From positions 1-64,000 of the forward strand of contig JAAYKY010000037.1 of assembly GCA_012522185.1 (NCBI GenBank): a DNA stretch of 64,000 bases, in the 5' to 3' direction. The first letter of the stretch is position 1. Each line of letters begins with the position of its first letter. The notes under the pieces are model-generated. The model did no database searches. It saw only the letters and a list, made by a program, of their open reading frames with translations, and was not told the origin of the DNA. The stretch is from Flavobacteriaceae bacterium (GTDB taxonomy: Bacteria > Bacteroidota > Bacteroidia > Flavobacteriales > Weeksellaceae). Of the stretch, positions 1 to 9,407 are shown one piece after another. The position numbers and the translations under genes are program-made.

Positions 1-180
1 ACTGGAAGATTTTCATCTTATTATCAAATCTCACAGAAAACCGTTATCTAAAATCCTTTTGCCAAAAAAGCAATTACAGAAAACTTTTACCGAACCTTTT
101 TCCGAAACCTATCGGTCTTTCCTCTTAATATCAAATTCTTAATATCAAATGCTCTGGATGACATAGTACAACTGTAAAAA

Positions 181-245
181 AAGATGTTGTCTCCCGATGC
201 CTCGGAACCGAAGCAGAAGAATGATGGTGAGGAATCTCTACAAAG
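181..245 (+). repeat. dispersed intergenic repeat, partial copy
   Basis: This segment carries the core GAAGAATGATGGTGAGGAAT preceded by TGTCTCCCGATGCCTCGG. The same core recurs near 830 and 6420, in a variant form near 6310. All copies lie between genes. Confidence 0.65.
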
Positions 246-528
246 TTCACTATGATTTTTACCATTAAGGAATTAAGAGAATTAAGTTCCAAGCTCAAAA
301 GAAGTTAGAAATTTGGGTTGTGATTTTCTTTCCCTATTTGTCCGAAATTCGAAATTAAATCATCTCATTTTTCGGTTAAAATGGGGTCTGTATTTTGGTT
401 GATTTTGAGGCTAAAAAATCGAAGTCTAAATTTCGCCGTTTTGGGGTATCGGCTTTTTGGGATATATGACGTTTTTGTCCTATTATGGCGTTTAAATGCA
501 TGTATGTCATGGTTTTTTGGGATTTTCT

Positions 529-590
529 GACTGGGAGTATACTGGGGGTTGACTGGGAGTAGACTGGGAGTATCTATGGAGTATCTATGG
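529..590 (+). repeat. short tandem repeat (GACTGGGAGT units)
   Basis: Four imperfect units of about 10-12 bases built on GACTGGGAGT are followed by two units of GTATCTATGG type. The tract is G-rich on the plus strand and lies in non-coding DNA. No function is visible. Confidence 0.6.
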
Positions 591-655
591 AATAAGGTAA
601 TATTTTTCGCCGTTTAGGGGTATTTTTGTTTTTGGGATGGGTGTTTTTTTGATGA

Positions 656-718
656 GTTTAGAGGATAGGATTTAGAGGATAGGATTTAGAGGTTAGAAGG
701 CAGAAGTTAGAAGGAAGA
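656..718 (+). repeat. degenerate heptamer tandem array 1
   Basis: Nine contiguous 7-base units of consensus close to RKTTAGA (GTTTAGA, GGATAGG, ATTTAGA, GGATAGG, ATTTAGA, GGTTAGA, AGGCAGA, AGTTAGA, AGGAAGA). The array is purine-rich and non-coding, and is followed by GTTGTGTTTTTTT. Arrays with the same period occur at 6247-6281 and 13033-13081. Confidence 0.75.
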
Positions 719-794
719 GTTGTGTTTTTTTAACCCCAAAGAGCAGGAAGGTTTTTCACTAAGGGCACAGTATCTACTGCGACGGTTTTTTTAA

Positions 795-946
795 GGGGTT
801 AGCTGTCTCCCGAAACCTCGGGGTCGAAGCAGAAGAATGATGGTGAGGAATCTCAACACGCTCCTTAGGTCCTTCCTATCGTCTGGATGACAAGGAGCTC
901 GAAGCTCGAAATACATTCTACAACACTACAATATACAATCTACAGC
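795..946 (+). repeat. dispersed intergenic repeat, long copy A
   Basis: This copy runs from AGGGGTTAGCTGTC through the GAAGAATGATGGTGAGGAAT core, a GATGACAAGGAGCTCGAAGC segment and a tail close to ACATTCTACAACACTACAA. It matches 6391-6534 almost end to end by eye. The GTCATTC-like start and GAATCTC-like middle resemble a repeat type often seen between genes in Bacteroidota. Confidence 0.75.
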
Positions 947-1166
947 AAAAAAATCCTTAACCTTCAATTAACTTTATTTCAATATTTTTTATTACTCCAA
1001 AAAACTTGAAATTCCGCTCCCAGACTGATTTTCCGATGAGTTTTATCAGGTTTTTAAAGAGGTAAAAACGAGTAAAATCCTCGAACTGCCTAAAAATTAG
1101 CTAACTAATTGCTGTACTTTAAAAAATTTGTGTACTTTCGTTACTTCCTAAAATAATCCATTTGAT

Positions 1167-1331
1167 ATGAAGAAATTCTATCAACTGCTCCGGCAGTTCA
1201 CCTCAAAAAAAGGGAAACCCATGTCTTATCGGGTCGCATTCCCTATTTATTCACTCGTATTTTACAGATTCGTAAAGAAACCACCGATGCCTTCCAAGCC
1301 ATCGGCAGTCATCCCGATTCCTGTCATTTAA
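1167..1331 (+). other. short ORF, 54 aa, doubtful (possible gene remnant)
   Basis: An ATG frame encodes 54 residues, beginning MKKFYQLLRQF and ending at a TAA near 1331. It sits 27 bases after a TACTTTCG element, so it could be transcribed. It has no recognisable domain, no hydrophobic signal core and an unusual Pro-rich end (PPMPSKPSAVIPIPVI). It may be a decayed gene start or chance. Confidence 0.2.
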
Positions 1332-1426
1332 TTGAATAAAAAACCGTATTCCCGCGATTTTCGGATCTGCAGGCAATACTCCTATTTCCAGAAAACACTT
1401 ACTGAACAATTTTAATACTCAATTTC

Positions 1427-4400
1427 ATGAAGACGAAACTTTTCAAAACAAAAGTTCTATTGCTATTCGCTGTATTTGCGATTCATCTAAACGCTCAGGC
1501 ACAACTTCGTCAGAGCCAAACAAATGCAACTCAAAGCACCGCTTTGCAACAAGCCAAGGAAAACCCGGCGGCAGACATCCATAACCCAGAAAACCAATCG
1601 CCCTTCGATGCTGTCAAAGGACTAAAGGAAGACTTAAGCAAGCGCGATGCCTTCTCCAAACATTATATCAACGAGGATGGGAGTTTTACGGCACTCATTG
1701 GCGCCGGACCGATTCATTACGAAAAAAACGGACAGTTTTTGGACATCGATCACCGCATCAGCCAAAACATGGATTCCAGTTTCCCTTTTGCCAACACCAC
1801 CAACTTGATGGAATCCTATTTTGGTGCTACAGTAGAGTACGGTGTGAAGAGCATAACCATGGAAGGTGAAGTAGTGGAATTCATGAACCCAACGATGTAT
1901 TGGGAAGTGAATGGACAAGCAATGGGCACTCAACAAGCTGCCAATACACAAGCTCAAATCCAAGCGGATAAAGCAACTTATCCAAATATTTATGGCGATA
2001 TCTCAGCCGAATACAAAGTGCTGACAGGTAAACGAGAGATGAACTACATCATCCCAAACCCAGAAGCTTTGGGCGCTGTACCTGCCGGAGCGGATTATCT
2101 GGTATTTACAGAAGATGTGGTTTTGCCTTTTGGCTGGACAAGTTCCCTTACTGAAACGGGAATTATGATCAAAGATGCAATGGGTCAAGAAATCTATTTG
2201 TATGAAAATCCTCACTCAACCGATGCCGAAAGCCATGCACTAAGAGAAGAAAATACAATCTTCGAAACTTTACAAATAGGAAATACCTTAACTATCAAAA
2301 CCAAAGTTAAAACCGAATGGTTACTAAGCAATGAAAGAGTTTTCCCGGTGATGGTGGACCCTAACATTACTGTCTACCCAAATGGTACAACTCAGCGAAC
2401 TGCTCAAATGGGATCGTCTGGAATAGGTGAATATGGCACTATCGCAGTAGGATATTTAGGCGGGTATTATAGAAGTTATGCTTCTTTCAATACTGCTTCA
2501 ATTCCAGATAACTCTTCAATAGATCAAGTAGTTTTGCATCATAATGTTGGTGGAGGACAGTTTATGTCTACTGGAACTGATGGTGGTTCTCGTGGTAGTG
2601 AAATTAGAGCTTTTTTAAATGATCCCGGAAGTTATTCTACTTGGCTAAATAGATATAATGCAGTTACTAATGCTACCAATTCTCCTACTATATACAATAC
2701 TGTACTAAATCTTGGTGTAACAGGTTGGAAGCCTGGAGTTGTTTTGGGTACTACAGCTAATACTCACCTAAAAAATGGTTTAGTGAATGATAGATTTTCT
2801 ATCGGGTATAGACCTGCAGGAAATTATAATACAACAAGTAGAAATGAATATGCACTACTTTACGGTGAAGCTCATGACAATCGACCTTATTTATTTGTTA
2901 CTTACATACCTCCATCTACTCCACCTACTTGTGCAACATTAATACATCCTGCAAACAATTCAATAGGAAGTGGAAATCAGAACCTTAGTTTATCATGGAA
3001 TGAAGTGGCAGGAGCAACTTCTTATGATTTATATTTTGGAACAACGTCCAATCCACCCTTACTTGCAAGTGATTTACAATTTACAAGTACGTTAATTAGT
3101 GATTGTTTGGATCCAAACACAAAATACTATTGGAAAGTAATTCCCAAAAACGCTTACGGTAGCCCAACTACTTGTTCAACTTGGAGTTTCACAACTGATG
3201 GAAAGCTACATATCTATCAAAATGATTGGGAAACAGCAACTACTGGATTTTTTGGAACTTCAGGAACCTCTGTTGATGGATGGTACACCAATAATAACTC
3301 AGGTAGTGGAGGTTCCTGGTCATCAGGTTATAATAATACGTGGACAGTTGGTACTGGACCTCATGCCATCAATGGAAATTCTGTTGGTGTATCTGCATTG
3401 CAAAACGGTGGTTTAGCGGGTGATTTTTTTCAGTATTGGTCAGATTTAGGAGTAATTCATAGATGGATTTACCGTCCATTTGATATGCGTGGTTTGAGAG
3501 ATATTGAAGTATCATTCAAATGGAAAGCTGGAGGAGAAGCCAATCAAGATTATGGTTCAGTCATTTCATCTATCAACGGTGGAGCAACTTGGTTGATGGA
3601 CGAACAAGGCGGTTTGTATAATGATGGTAAGTACTGGAATTCTCCTCATACAATTCGGGAACAAACTGTTTTATTTCCAGAAACCCGAAACAATCAACAG
3701 AATTTCCAACTTGGATTCAAATGGGATGACCAAAGTGGAAATGGAGTTTCTGGTGATCCTTCTTTCGTAGTAGATGACATCATCGTTAAAGCTTGTCCTT
3801 TTGAAGGAGAGATTCTTTCCGACGAAGTTGGACCGGGTATTTATGAATGGGTACCAGCAGGTAGTACGGAAACCACCCTTACGATAGATGGCTCACACCC
3901 TTGTGCGCAATTTGAATGGGAGCAGTCCATAGATGAAGGAGTAACTTGGACTGTGATAACAGGCGCTAACACCGATTCTTATACCACTCCCAATGATCTT
4001 ACTGTAAGTACTTGGTACCGATCAAGAGTCTATTTTGGAACAGGTTGTCCAGGTGTTTATCAAGAAGAACCATTTAAAGTTATTATAGAAAAATGCGAAA
4101 GTACAACTGTTTGGACATCATCGGGTTGGAGTCCATCTGTTCCTACTGTGAATACTACCAAAATTGTATTTGAAGCAGATTATAACTCAGACATTGACAC
4201 TTATCCAGTCTCTGGAGGTTTAATTGGTTGTTCAGTTGAAGTTAAAGAGGGTGTTAACGTAGTAATTGCAGCAGCTCACTCAATCACCATCGACAATGAA
4301 ATTAAGGTAGCAACTGGCGCATCTTTCACTTTGAAAGACGGTGCGAATTTGGTTCAGATCAACGACGATGCAGTCAATTCAGGAAACATCACAGTTAAAA

Positions 4401-5782
4401 AAGAATTTACTTTCTCAGCAGAAAGAAACCAATACAACTTTGTAATTTCTCCGGTTGTGGGACAGAACATCAAAGAATTGTTTGAAAATAATAATTACAA
4501 AGCACAATGGTACAATGAAACAACCAACTATTTTATTTTCTTTGAAGGTGAATATGATGAATTAGGTGGAGCAGGTATTGGTCAAGCCATTGAAGAAAAT
4601 CAGAATGGTGGTCTTGTTCAAACAGCAACTTATGAGGGAGAGCCACATAATGGAATTATAAAAGTGGATGGTCTGAGTAATGGCTATTCTCGTTACCATT
4701 TGGCTGGAAATCCTTATCCATCGCACTTAGATTTAGTGAAGTTCTATAATGAGAATAGTTCTAACATCGATTCAGATTTCAGGTTTTGGGACAATCGAGG
4801 GAATACGCAAATCACGCAACAAGGTGATGATTACGGTGGAAGTAACTATGCTTTATTCAACGCAGCTTCGAGTCCCGATGGAACTGGTACTGCTGCACCA
4901 GGAGCCGTAGGTGATGAAAAAGAACCCACAAAAGACGTAGCCGTGGGTAATGCCTTTCTGTTGAGATTATTGGCAGAGCCAGATGAAACCTCCTATACTT
5001 TTAACAATGCCCAAAGAACTATTGGTCAAGGCCAGAACTTCTTGGGTAGAAACACTACGGAAGGCAATGCTTCTTCAAGCGTTGACCGATATTGGCTGAC
5101 CATGCATACGCCAGGACAAATTTCCGTAATGAATGCTGTGGTTTATTTCGATGGAGGAAATGATGCATTTGCCAAAGACGATAGTAAAATTACAGGTGGA
5201 TCCGATGATATTTATTCGATTGTAGAAGAACATAAACTAAAAATCCAAGGAAAATCTTCTTTTGAGATCAGCGATACGATTGCCTTGGGTTACAAAGCTT
5301 TCCATGCCGGAACCCACAGCATAAATCTTTATCAGTCCGAAGGTGTATTTACCGAAGGCGTCAATATTCTTCTGATCGACAAAGCCCTCGAAATCACGCA
5401 GAACCTAAGTGCGGAAGGTTCTTATAGTTTCACCACCGAAGCGGGTGAATTCCAAGAGCGATTTATCATCGTGTACGAAGAACAAGGAACGGAAGAACCG
5501 GAGGAACCGGAAGAGCCAGATGAGCCTTTGGCCAATGTAGAAATAGAGAAAGGCGGTTTAATTGTGTACAAACATGGAAACCAAACCGTGATTTCTTCCG
5601 ACCAAGTCGATTTGTTGCAATTGGAAGTATTCAACCTCCAAGGTCAGAAATTGATGAATCGCGATAAGATTCACGCCAAGACCTATCGATTGGACAACGA
5701 GCGATTAGGGAAGCAAGCTTTGTTGTTGGTTGTTAAAACGGCAGACGGGAAAGAACATAGTTTTAAAATTTTAACACAGTAA
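1427..5782 (+). CDS. large secreted surface protein with T9SS type A sorting domain
   Basis: This 1451-residue protein begins with a signal peptide (MKTKLFKTKVLLLFAVFAIHL..AQAQ). A beta-rich middle follows, with a region at about 320-490 that resembles DNRLRE-type adhesin modules and a fibronectin type III domain at about 495-591 (SWNEVAGATSYDLYFG, then TKYYWKVIPKN). A Glu/Pro linker (EEPEEPEEPDEP, about 1355-1368) precedes a last ~80 residues shaped like a T9SS sorting domain (LEVFNLQGQKLM ... EHSFKILTQ). In this family the signal peptide directs Sec export, and the C-terminal domain directs outer-membrane secretion and surface attachment. The ligand is unknown. It is followed after 4 bases by a small membrane protein and probably forms an operon with it. 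Function beyond secretion is inference. Confidence 0.9.
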   Translation: MKTKLFKTKVLLLFAVFAIHLNAQAQLRQSQTNATQSTALQQAKENPAADIHNPENQSPFDAVKGLKEDLSKRDAFSKHYINEDGSFTALIGAGPIHYEKNGQFLDIDHRISQNMDSSFPFANTTNLMESYFGATVEYGVKSITMEGEVVEFMNPTMYWEVNGQAMGTQQAANTQAQIQADKATYPNIYGDISAEYKVLTGKREMNYIIPNPEALGAVPAGADYLVFTEDVVLPFGWTSSLTETGIMIKDAMGQEIYLYENPHSTDAESHALREENTIFETLQIGNTLTIKTKVKTEWLLSNERVFPVMVDPNITVYPNGTTQRTAQMGSSGIGEYGTIAVGYLGGYYRSYASFNTASIPDNSSIDQVVLHHNVGGGQFMSTGTDGGSRGSEIRAFLNDPGSYSTWLNRYNAVTNATNSPTIYNTVLNLGVTGWKPGVVLGTTANTHLKNGLVNDRFSIGYRPAGNYNTTSRNEYALLYGEAHDNRPYLFVTYIPPSTPPTCATLIHPANNSIGSGNQNLSLSWNEVAGATSYDLYFGTTSNPPLLASDLQFTSTLISDCLDPNTKYYWKVIPKNAYGSPTTCSTWSFTTDGKLHIYQNDWETATTGFFGTSGTSVDGWYTNNNSGSGGSWSSGYNNTWTVGTGPHAINGNSVGVSALQNGGLAGDFFQYWSDLGVIHRWIYRPFDMRGLRDIEVSFKWKAGGEANQDYGSVISSINGGATWLMDEQGGLYNDGKYWNSPHTIREQTVLFPETRNNQQNFQLGFKWDDQSGNGVSGDPSFVVDDIIVKACPFEGEILSDEVGPGIYEWVPAGSTETTLTIDGSHPCAQFEWEQSIDEGVTWTVITGANTDSYTTPNDLTVSTWYRSRVYFGTGCPGVYQEEPFKVIIEKCESTTVWTSSGWSPSVPTVNTTKIVFEADYNSDIDTYPVSGGLIGCSVEVKEGVNVVIAAAHSITIDNEIKVATGASFTLKDGANLVQINDDAVNSGNITVKKEFTFSAERNQYNFVISPVVGQNIKELFENNNYKAQWYNETTNYFIFFEGEYDELGGAGIGQAIEENQNGGLVQTATYEGEPHNGIIKVDGLSNGYSRYHLAGNPYPSHLDLVKFYNENSSNIDSDFRFWDNRGNTQITQQGDDYGGSNYALFNAASSPDGTGTAAPGAVGDEKEPTKDVAVGNAFLLRLLAEPDETSYTFNNAQRTIGQGQNFLGRNTTEGNASSSVDRYWLTMHTPGQISVMNAVVYFDGGNDAFAKDDSKITGGSDDIYSIVEEHKLKIQGKSSFEISDTIALGYKAFHAGTHSINLYQSEGVFTEGVNILLIDKALEITQNLSAEGSYSFTTEAGEFQERFIIVYEEQGTEEPEEPEEPDEPLANVEIEKGGLIVYKHGNQTVISSDQVDLLQLEVFNLQGQKLMNRDKIHAKTYRLDNERLGKQALLLVVKTADGKEHSFKILTQ

Positions 5783-5786
5783 GAAG

Positions 5787-6068
5787 ATGAAAGGAATTAC
5801 ATTTTTAATGCTATTGGTTTTTGGAATTTCACAAGCACAGTTTTTCCAATCAGAATATGAAGAACCCGTAGAAAGCGGAGGGTTTTTCTCAAGTCAATAT
5901 GAATCTTCCAATCAAGGGAATTTCCCCATTCAAGAAGATGATGTTGACCCAGGAAATCCGGGACAAAATCCGGTTCCTTTGGACGATTGGTTATTTTTAT
6001 TGCCTTTGGCAGGAGTAGGGATTGGGGTTTATTATCTCATCCGAAAAAAGAAAGAGTTTAATGTTTAG
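5787..6068 (+). CDS. small exported protein with PID-CTERM-like C-terminal anchor
   Basis: The 93-residue product has a signal peptide (MKGITFLMLLVFGISQAQ). An acidic, Gln/Asn/Gly-rich spacer contains a repeated F-F-x-S-x-Y-E pattern (FFQSEYEE, FFSSQYES). The C-terminal stretch PVPLDDWLFLLPLAGVGIGV continues into a short hydrophobic helix and ends in a basic RKKK tail. That arrangement resembles the PID-CTERM protein-sorting signal described for Bacteroidota, with PLDD in place of PID. It starts 4 bases after the T9SS surface protein, so the two are probably co-transcribed. A role as partner of that protein is inference. A terminator follows directly. Confidence 0.75.
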   Translation: MKGITFLMLLVFGISQAQFFQSEYEEPVESGGFFSSQYESSNQGNFPIQEDDVDPGNPGQNPVPLDDWLFLLPLAGVGIGVYYLIRKKKEFNV

Positions 6069-6111
6069 TAATAGTTTTTTTTGCTCTTTTGGAGTAAAAC
6101 TGACACCGATC

Positions 6112-6140
6112 AACCCGCTCCGGCGGGTTTTTTGGTTTTT
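6112..6140 (+). terminator. rho-independent terminator
   Basis: A perfect 7-bp stem AACCCGC/GCGGGTT with a TCCG loop is followed by TTTTGGTTTTT. It closes the two-gene T9SS operon. Confidence 0.85.
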
Positions 6141-6246
6141 GGGAAGGGTTCAATCTTCTTAAGGCGGACTAATGGGTAGTACTTTAGAGGGCGAAACTCG
6201 AAGCTCAAAACACATTCTACAAGAATACAATCTACATTATACAGCA

Positions 6247-6281
6247 AGTTAGAATTTAGAAGTTAGAATTTAGAAGGAAGA
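6247..6281 (+). repeat. degenerate heptamer tandem array 2
   Basis: Five 7-base units read AGTTAGA, ATTTAGA, AGTTAGA, ATTTAGA, AGGAAGA and are followed by GTTGTGT. This is the same period, unit type and downstream flank as the array at 656-718. Confidence 0.75.
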
Positions 6282-6390
6282 GTTGTGTGTTTTTTACCAG
6301 AAAGAACACGAAGAATGAGTGTGATGAATCTCCACACGCTCCTTAGATCCATCCTATCGTCCGGATGACAAGGAGCTTCGGCAGACAAGA

Positions 6391-6534
6391 AAAAAGGGGT
6401 TAGCTGTCATTCAGAACCCGAAGAATGATGGTGAGGAATCTCCACACGCTCCTTAGATCCATCCTATCGTCTGGATGACAAGGAGCTCGAAGCTCGAAAT
6501 ACATTCTACAACACTACAAAATACAGTTTACAGT
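6391..6534 (+). repeat. dispersed intergenic repeat, long copy C
   Basis: This copy matches 795-946 from AGGGGTTAGCTGTC onward, including the GAAGAATGATGGTGAGGAAT core and the GATGACAAGGAGCTCGAAGC segment. A diverged, shorter copy lies immediately before it at about 6300-6385. Confidence 0.75.
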
Positions 6535-6594
6535 AAAATAAATTCCGCTGATGGTGCAGATTTTCGCGGATTTCAAAGCTAAGAACCAAAAAAA

Positions 6595-8943
6595 TTATTG
6601 ATTAAAATCGATGGTATCGCCCTCTGTGTCCGACGTATTGACGGATTGCAGTGGATCCACGTAATCCACTACGCCTGAATAATCATAGTCAAAGGTTCCG
6701 CCCATACTTCCATAGCTATGGAAGCCTGTGAGGGAGGAACAATCCCATTTCTCATCAATGTCCGATGGTTTTTCGAATTTATCGGTTGGTAAAACGCCGA
6801 ATTCCTTTCCATTTTTATAAACACCTTGCATATAATACGACCAGATCGGCAATGCGGTTGCTGCTCCCTGTCCACGGGCAATGCCTCTGAAATGCGCAAA
6901 TCGGTCTTCGTTTCCAACCCATACTCCTGTAATTAGATTGGGTGTAATTCCTACGAACCATCCATCGGATTGGTCGTTTGTGGTTCCGGTTTTGGATGCC
7001 ACTTCACTGTTAATTCCGTAGCGTGTGCGTACCCATCGTCCGGTTCCTCGGTCGGTTACGCCTTTCATCAGGTCGATCATTGCATAAGCCACGTATTCGT
7101 TCACCACTTCCCGTGTTTCAGGTTGATAATCTTTAATGATTCTTCCGGTTTTGTCTTCAATTCGAACGATTAATTCGGGTTTGATATAAATTCCACCATT
7201 GGCAAAGGCACTCAAGGCTCCTACCATTTCATAGACTGTTAAATCTGCTGAACCTAATGCGATTGTATAATCTTTAGGGATATCACTTTCCACTCCCAGA
7301 TCCCGAGCCAATTGTATCACAGGTTCTACACCCGTTTGGGCGATGAGTCGCGCCGTAATCACGTTGGTCGAGAACGCAAGAGCCGTTCGTAAATCCTGAC
7401 TTCCTCCATATTTACCATTGGCATTTCGGGGTTTCCAATTTCCGATTTGAAACGGAGCATTTGAAACCGTATTACATGGCGTATAATTCATCTGATTGAT
7501 TGCCGTTGCATAAACAAAAGGTTTGAAAATCGAACCGACTTGTCTTCTTGCTTGTTTTACGTGGTCAAATTTGAAATAGTCCCAGTTAATCCCTCCTACC
7601 CAAGCTTTGATGGTACCATCGGTGGGATCCATCGACATCATACCGGCTTGTAAAATATGTTTGTGGTATTTGATGGAGTCCATCAGGGACATGTTTTTTC
7701 GGTATTCTACACCGTCCCATGTAAAAATCTTGACGGAATCTCTTTCTCGATTGAATTCAGCTAAAATTTCTTCTTCTGACTGCCCTTTTTCTTTGAGTTG
7801 TTTGTAATAATGCGTATTGCGCATGGCTCTTTGGAAAATCCTTTGTCTTCTCTCTTCCGATAGTCCATAAAAAGGAGCTCGACTGTTGTGTTTCTGCTCT
7901 TCGAAGAAAAGTTTCTGAATGCTTTTCAGGTGTTTGGCCACTGCATCTTCCGCTAATTTTTGCATTCGTGAATCGAGGGTTACATAGATTTTTAAACCGT
8001 CTTTGTACAAATTGTATTTCTTTCCGGTTTCTTCTTCCAAATCGTTTAGATATGCCTGGATTTCTCTTCTCAATTCATGTTTATAATAAGCTGAATAAGA
8101 TTCACTGATCGTATTGATTTCTTGTTTATCAAGTTCAATGGGTTTTGCTTTTGCGGCTTCTGCTTCGTCCTTGGTCAAGAAATCATATTTCACCATCTGA
8201 TTGAGCACCACATTTCTTTCGTGTTTGGCATCGTTTGGATTTCTCAGCGGATTGAAAGCCACCGGGTTTTTCAGCATTGCGATGAGCATCGTGGCTTCTT
8301 CCAGCGTCAAATCCTGAGTTGTGGTATTGAAATAAACTTTGGAAGCCAATTCAATTCCGTTGGCATTGTATACGAAATCGAATTTATTGAGGTACATGGC
8401 TATGATTTCTTCTTTGGTATATCGTTTTTCGAGTTCCACTGCCACGACCCATTCTTTCAGTTTTTGAATGGCTCTTCCGATGGTACTTGTTGATCGATTG
8501 ACTGTAAATAATTGTTTGGCAAGTTGTTGCGTAATCGTGCTGGCGCCTCCTGAGCCTCCTCCTGAAGTAATTGCGCGCAATGTACTCCTTGGATCAATTC
8601 CAGAATGGGAATTAAATCGAATGTCCTCACGCGCCAGAAGCGCATCGACTAAGTGTTTTGGTAAATCATCATAGGTGACGGGAATTCGTTTTTCGGTTTC
8701 AAAGCGATCGAGTAAAACTCCGTCGGCGGAATAAATTTCCGAGGAAACATAGATGTCCGGATTTTCCAGCTCTTGTACATCGGGCATTTCTCCCAGAAGT
8801 CCGTGGGAAGTTCCCCAGAAAACCAAAAAGACAGCCAGAGCTCCGGCCAGGAATAAGCCCCACAAAATGAGCATCATGCGCTTTATGGAAAAAGGCTTTG
8901 CAGGTTTTTTTGTTTTTTTTCTTGATTTATTTTGTGTACTCAT
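6595..8943 (-). CDS. mrcA: class A penicillin-binding protein 1A (transglycosylase/transpeptidase)
   Basis: This bifunctional peptidoglycan synthase has 782 residues. A basic cytoplasmic tail and one membrane helix (about 23-44) precede a GT51 glycosyltransferase domain, with catalytic Glu106 in REDIRFNSHSGID and the GGASTITQQLAKQLF motif near 132-146. The transpeptidase domain follows, with the SxxK nucleophile at Ser471 (GSIFKPF), an STN motif and KTG at 651 (KTGTTNDQSDGW). The protein polymerises and cross-links glycan strands in the periplasm. Its ATG overlaps the gldH stop by 4 bases, so it is the last gene of a ricT-gldH-PBP operon. All key motifs are intact. The choice of mrcA over another class A PBP symbol is by convention. 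Confidence 0.95.
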   Translation of the reverse strand: MSTQNKSRKKTKKPAKPFSIKRMMLILWGLFLAGALAVFLVFWGTSHGLLGEMPDVQELENPDIYVSSEIYSADGVLLDRFETEKRIPVTYDDLPKHLVDALLAREDIRFNSHSGIDPRSTLRAITSGGGSGGASTITQQLAKQLFTVNRSTSTIGRAIQKLKEWVVAVELEKRYTKEEIIAMYLNKFDFVYNANGIELASKVYFNTTTQDLTLEEATMLIAMLKNPVAFNPLRNPNDAKHERNVVLNQMVKYDFLTKDEAEAAKAKPIELDKQEINTISESYSAYYKHELRREIQAYLNDLEEETGKKYNLYKDGLKIYVTLDSRMQKLAEDAVAKHLKSIQKLFFEEQKHNSRAPFYGLSEERRQRIFQRAMRNTHYYKQLKEKGQSEEEILAEFNRERDSVKIFTWDGVEYRKNMSLMDSIKYHKHILQAGMMSMDPTDGTIKAWVGGINWDYFKFDHVKQARRQVGSIFKPFVYATAINQMNYTPCNTVSNAPFQIGNWKPRNANGKYGGSQDLRTALAFSTNVITARLIAQTGVEPVIQLARDLGVESDIPKDYTIALGSADLTVYEMVGALSAFANGGIYIKPELIVRIEDKTGRIIKDYQPETREVVNEYVAYAMIDLMKGVTDRGTGRWVRTRYGINSEVASKTGTTNDQSDGWFVGITPNLITGVWVGNEDRFAHFRGIARGQGAATALPIWSYYMQGVYKNGKEFGVLPTDKFEKPSDIDEKWDCSSLTGFHSYGSMGGTFDYDYSGVVDYVDPLQSVNTSDTEGDTIDFNQ

Positions 8944-9407
8944 TTTACATCTTTTTTGTCCACAATTAAACTTAAATCTTCAATTCCGATCAATTTGTCT
9001 TCACGCATACCGTGCCAAACTGAGAGTTTGTAAACACCGGTATCTTTTAGTGAAACGTTTTCTCGATACAAAAGGTATAATTCCTTTAAGCTATTTCCGG
9101 TTCCCACCCATTCTCCGTCTTGAAATGCAAGATAATACTGAAGTGTATCACTGTAAATTTCGCCAGTGGGCGTTATCATTTGCGTAAAAAGATAAAGGTT
9201 ACTGTAAGGATACTCGTTATTGTTTCGGCTGAGAAGATAGAAGTCATAATTACCCGAATCCTTTACTTCGACATCAAAACTCAGGGCCTGGTCTTTGTCC
9301 CAGTTGTTTTGGGTGGAGATTTGCTCCTGATAATAATGAGGCGAATCGCATTGAATAAAAACAAATGCGATTCCCAAAATCATAATCCAACTATGAATTT
9401 TCGTCAT
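8940..9407 (-). CDS. gldH: gliding motility lipoprotein GldH
   Basis: The ATG at 9407 gives a 155-residue lipoprotein with signal and lipobox MTKIHSWIMILGIAFVFIQC. Family hallmarks are the YPYSNLYLFTQ and DTLQYYLA segments, GEWVGTGNSLKE and the C-terminal MREDKLIGIEDLSLIVDKK. GldH belongs to the gliding/T9SS-associated lipoproteins of Bacteroidota; its exact mechanism is not settled. A longer open frame runs upstream to 9710 but lies inside ricT and encodes only a basic low-complexity stretch, so the lipobox start is preferred. It overlaps ricT by 17 bases and the PBP gene by 4 bases, which indicates tight translational coupling. Confidence 0.9.
   Translation of the reverse strand: MTKIHSWIMILGIAFVFIQCDSPHYYQEQISTQNNWDKDQALSFDVEVKDSGNYDFYLLSRNNNEYPYSNLYLFTQMITPTGEIYSDTLQYYLAFQDGEWVGTGNSLKELYLLYRENVSLKDTGVYKLSVWHGMREDKLIGIEDLSLIVDKKDVK

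Larger units (their letters stand above)
1..1426. other. gene-poor, repeat-rich intergenic region
   Basis: No convincing gene is visible here. The region holds short tandem repeats (about 529-590 and 656-718), two copies of a dispersed intergenic repeat (about 181-245 and 795-946), and a short open frame at 1167-1331 that may be a remnant. A Bacteroidota-like -7 element (TACTTTCG, 1133-1140) lies upstream of that short frame and could serve the large downstream gene with a long leader. The left neighbour is outside the window. Confidence 0.6.
6141..6594. other. repeat-filled intergenic region
   Basis: No gene is visible. The stretch contains a partial dispersed repeat (6183-6245), a heptamer array (6247-6281) and two further copies of the dispersed repeat (about 6300-6385 and 6391-6534). 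It ends with a segment (about 6540-6575) related to the AAAATCTGCGAAAATCCGCG motif also seen near 18080. Confidence 0.6.

Noticed and set aside
8753-9187. Plus-strand 144-residue frame
   Set aside because: It lies antisense to the PBP1A and gldH genes, is Phe/Cys/Arg-rich and has no domain.
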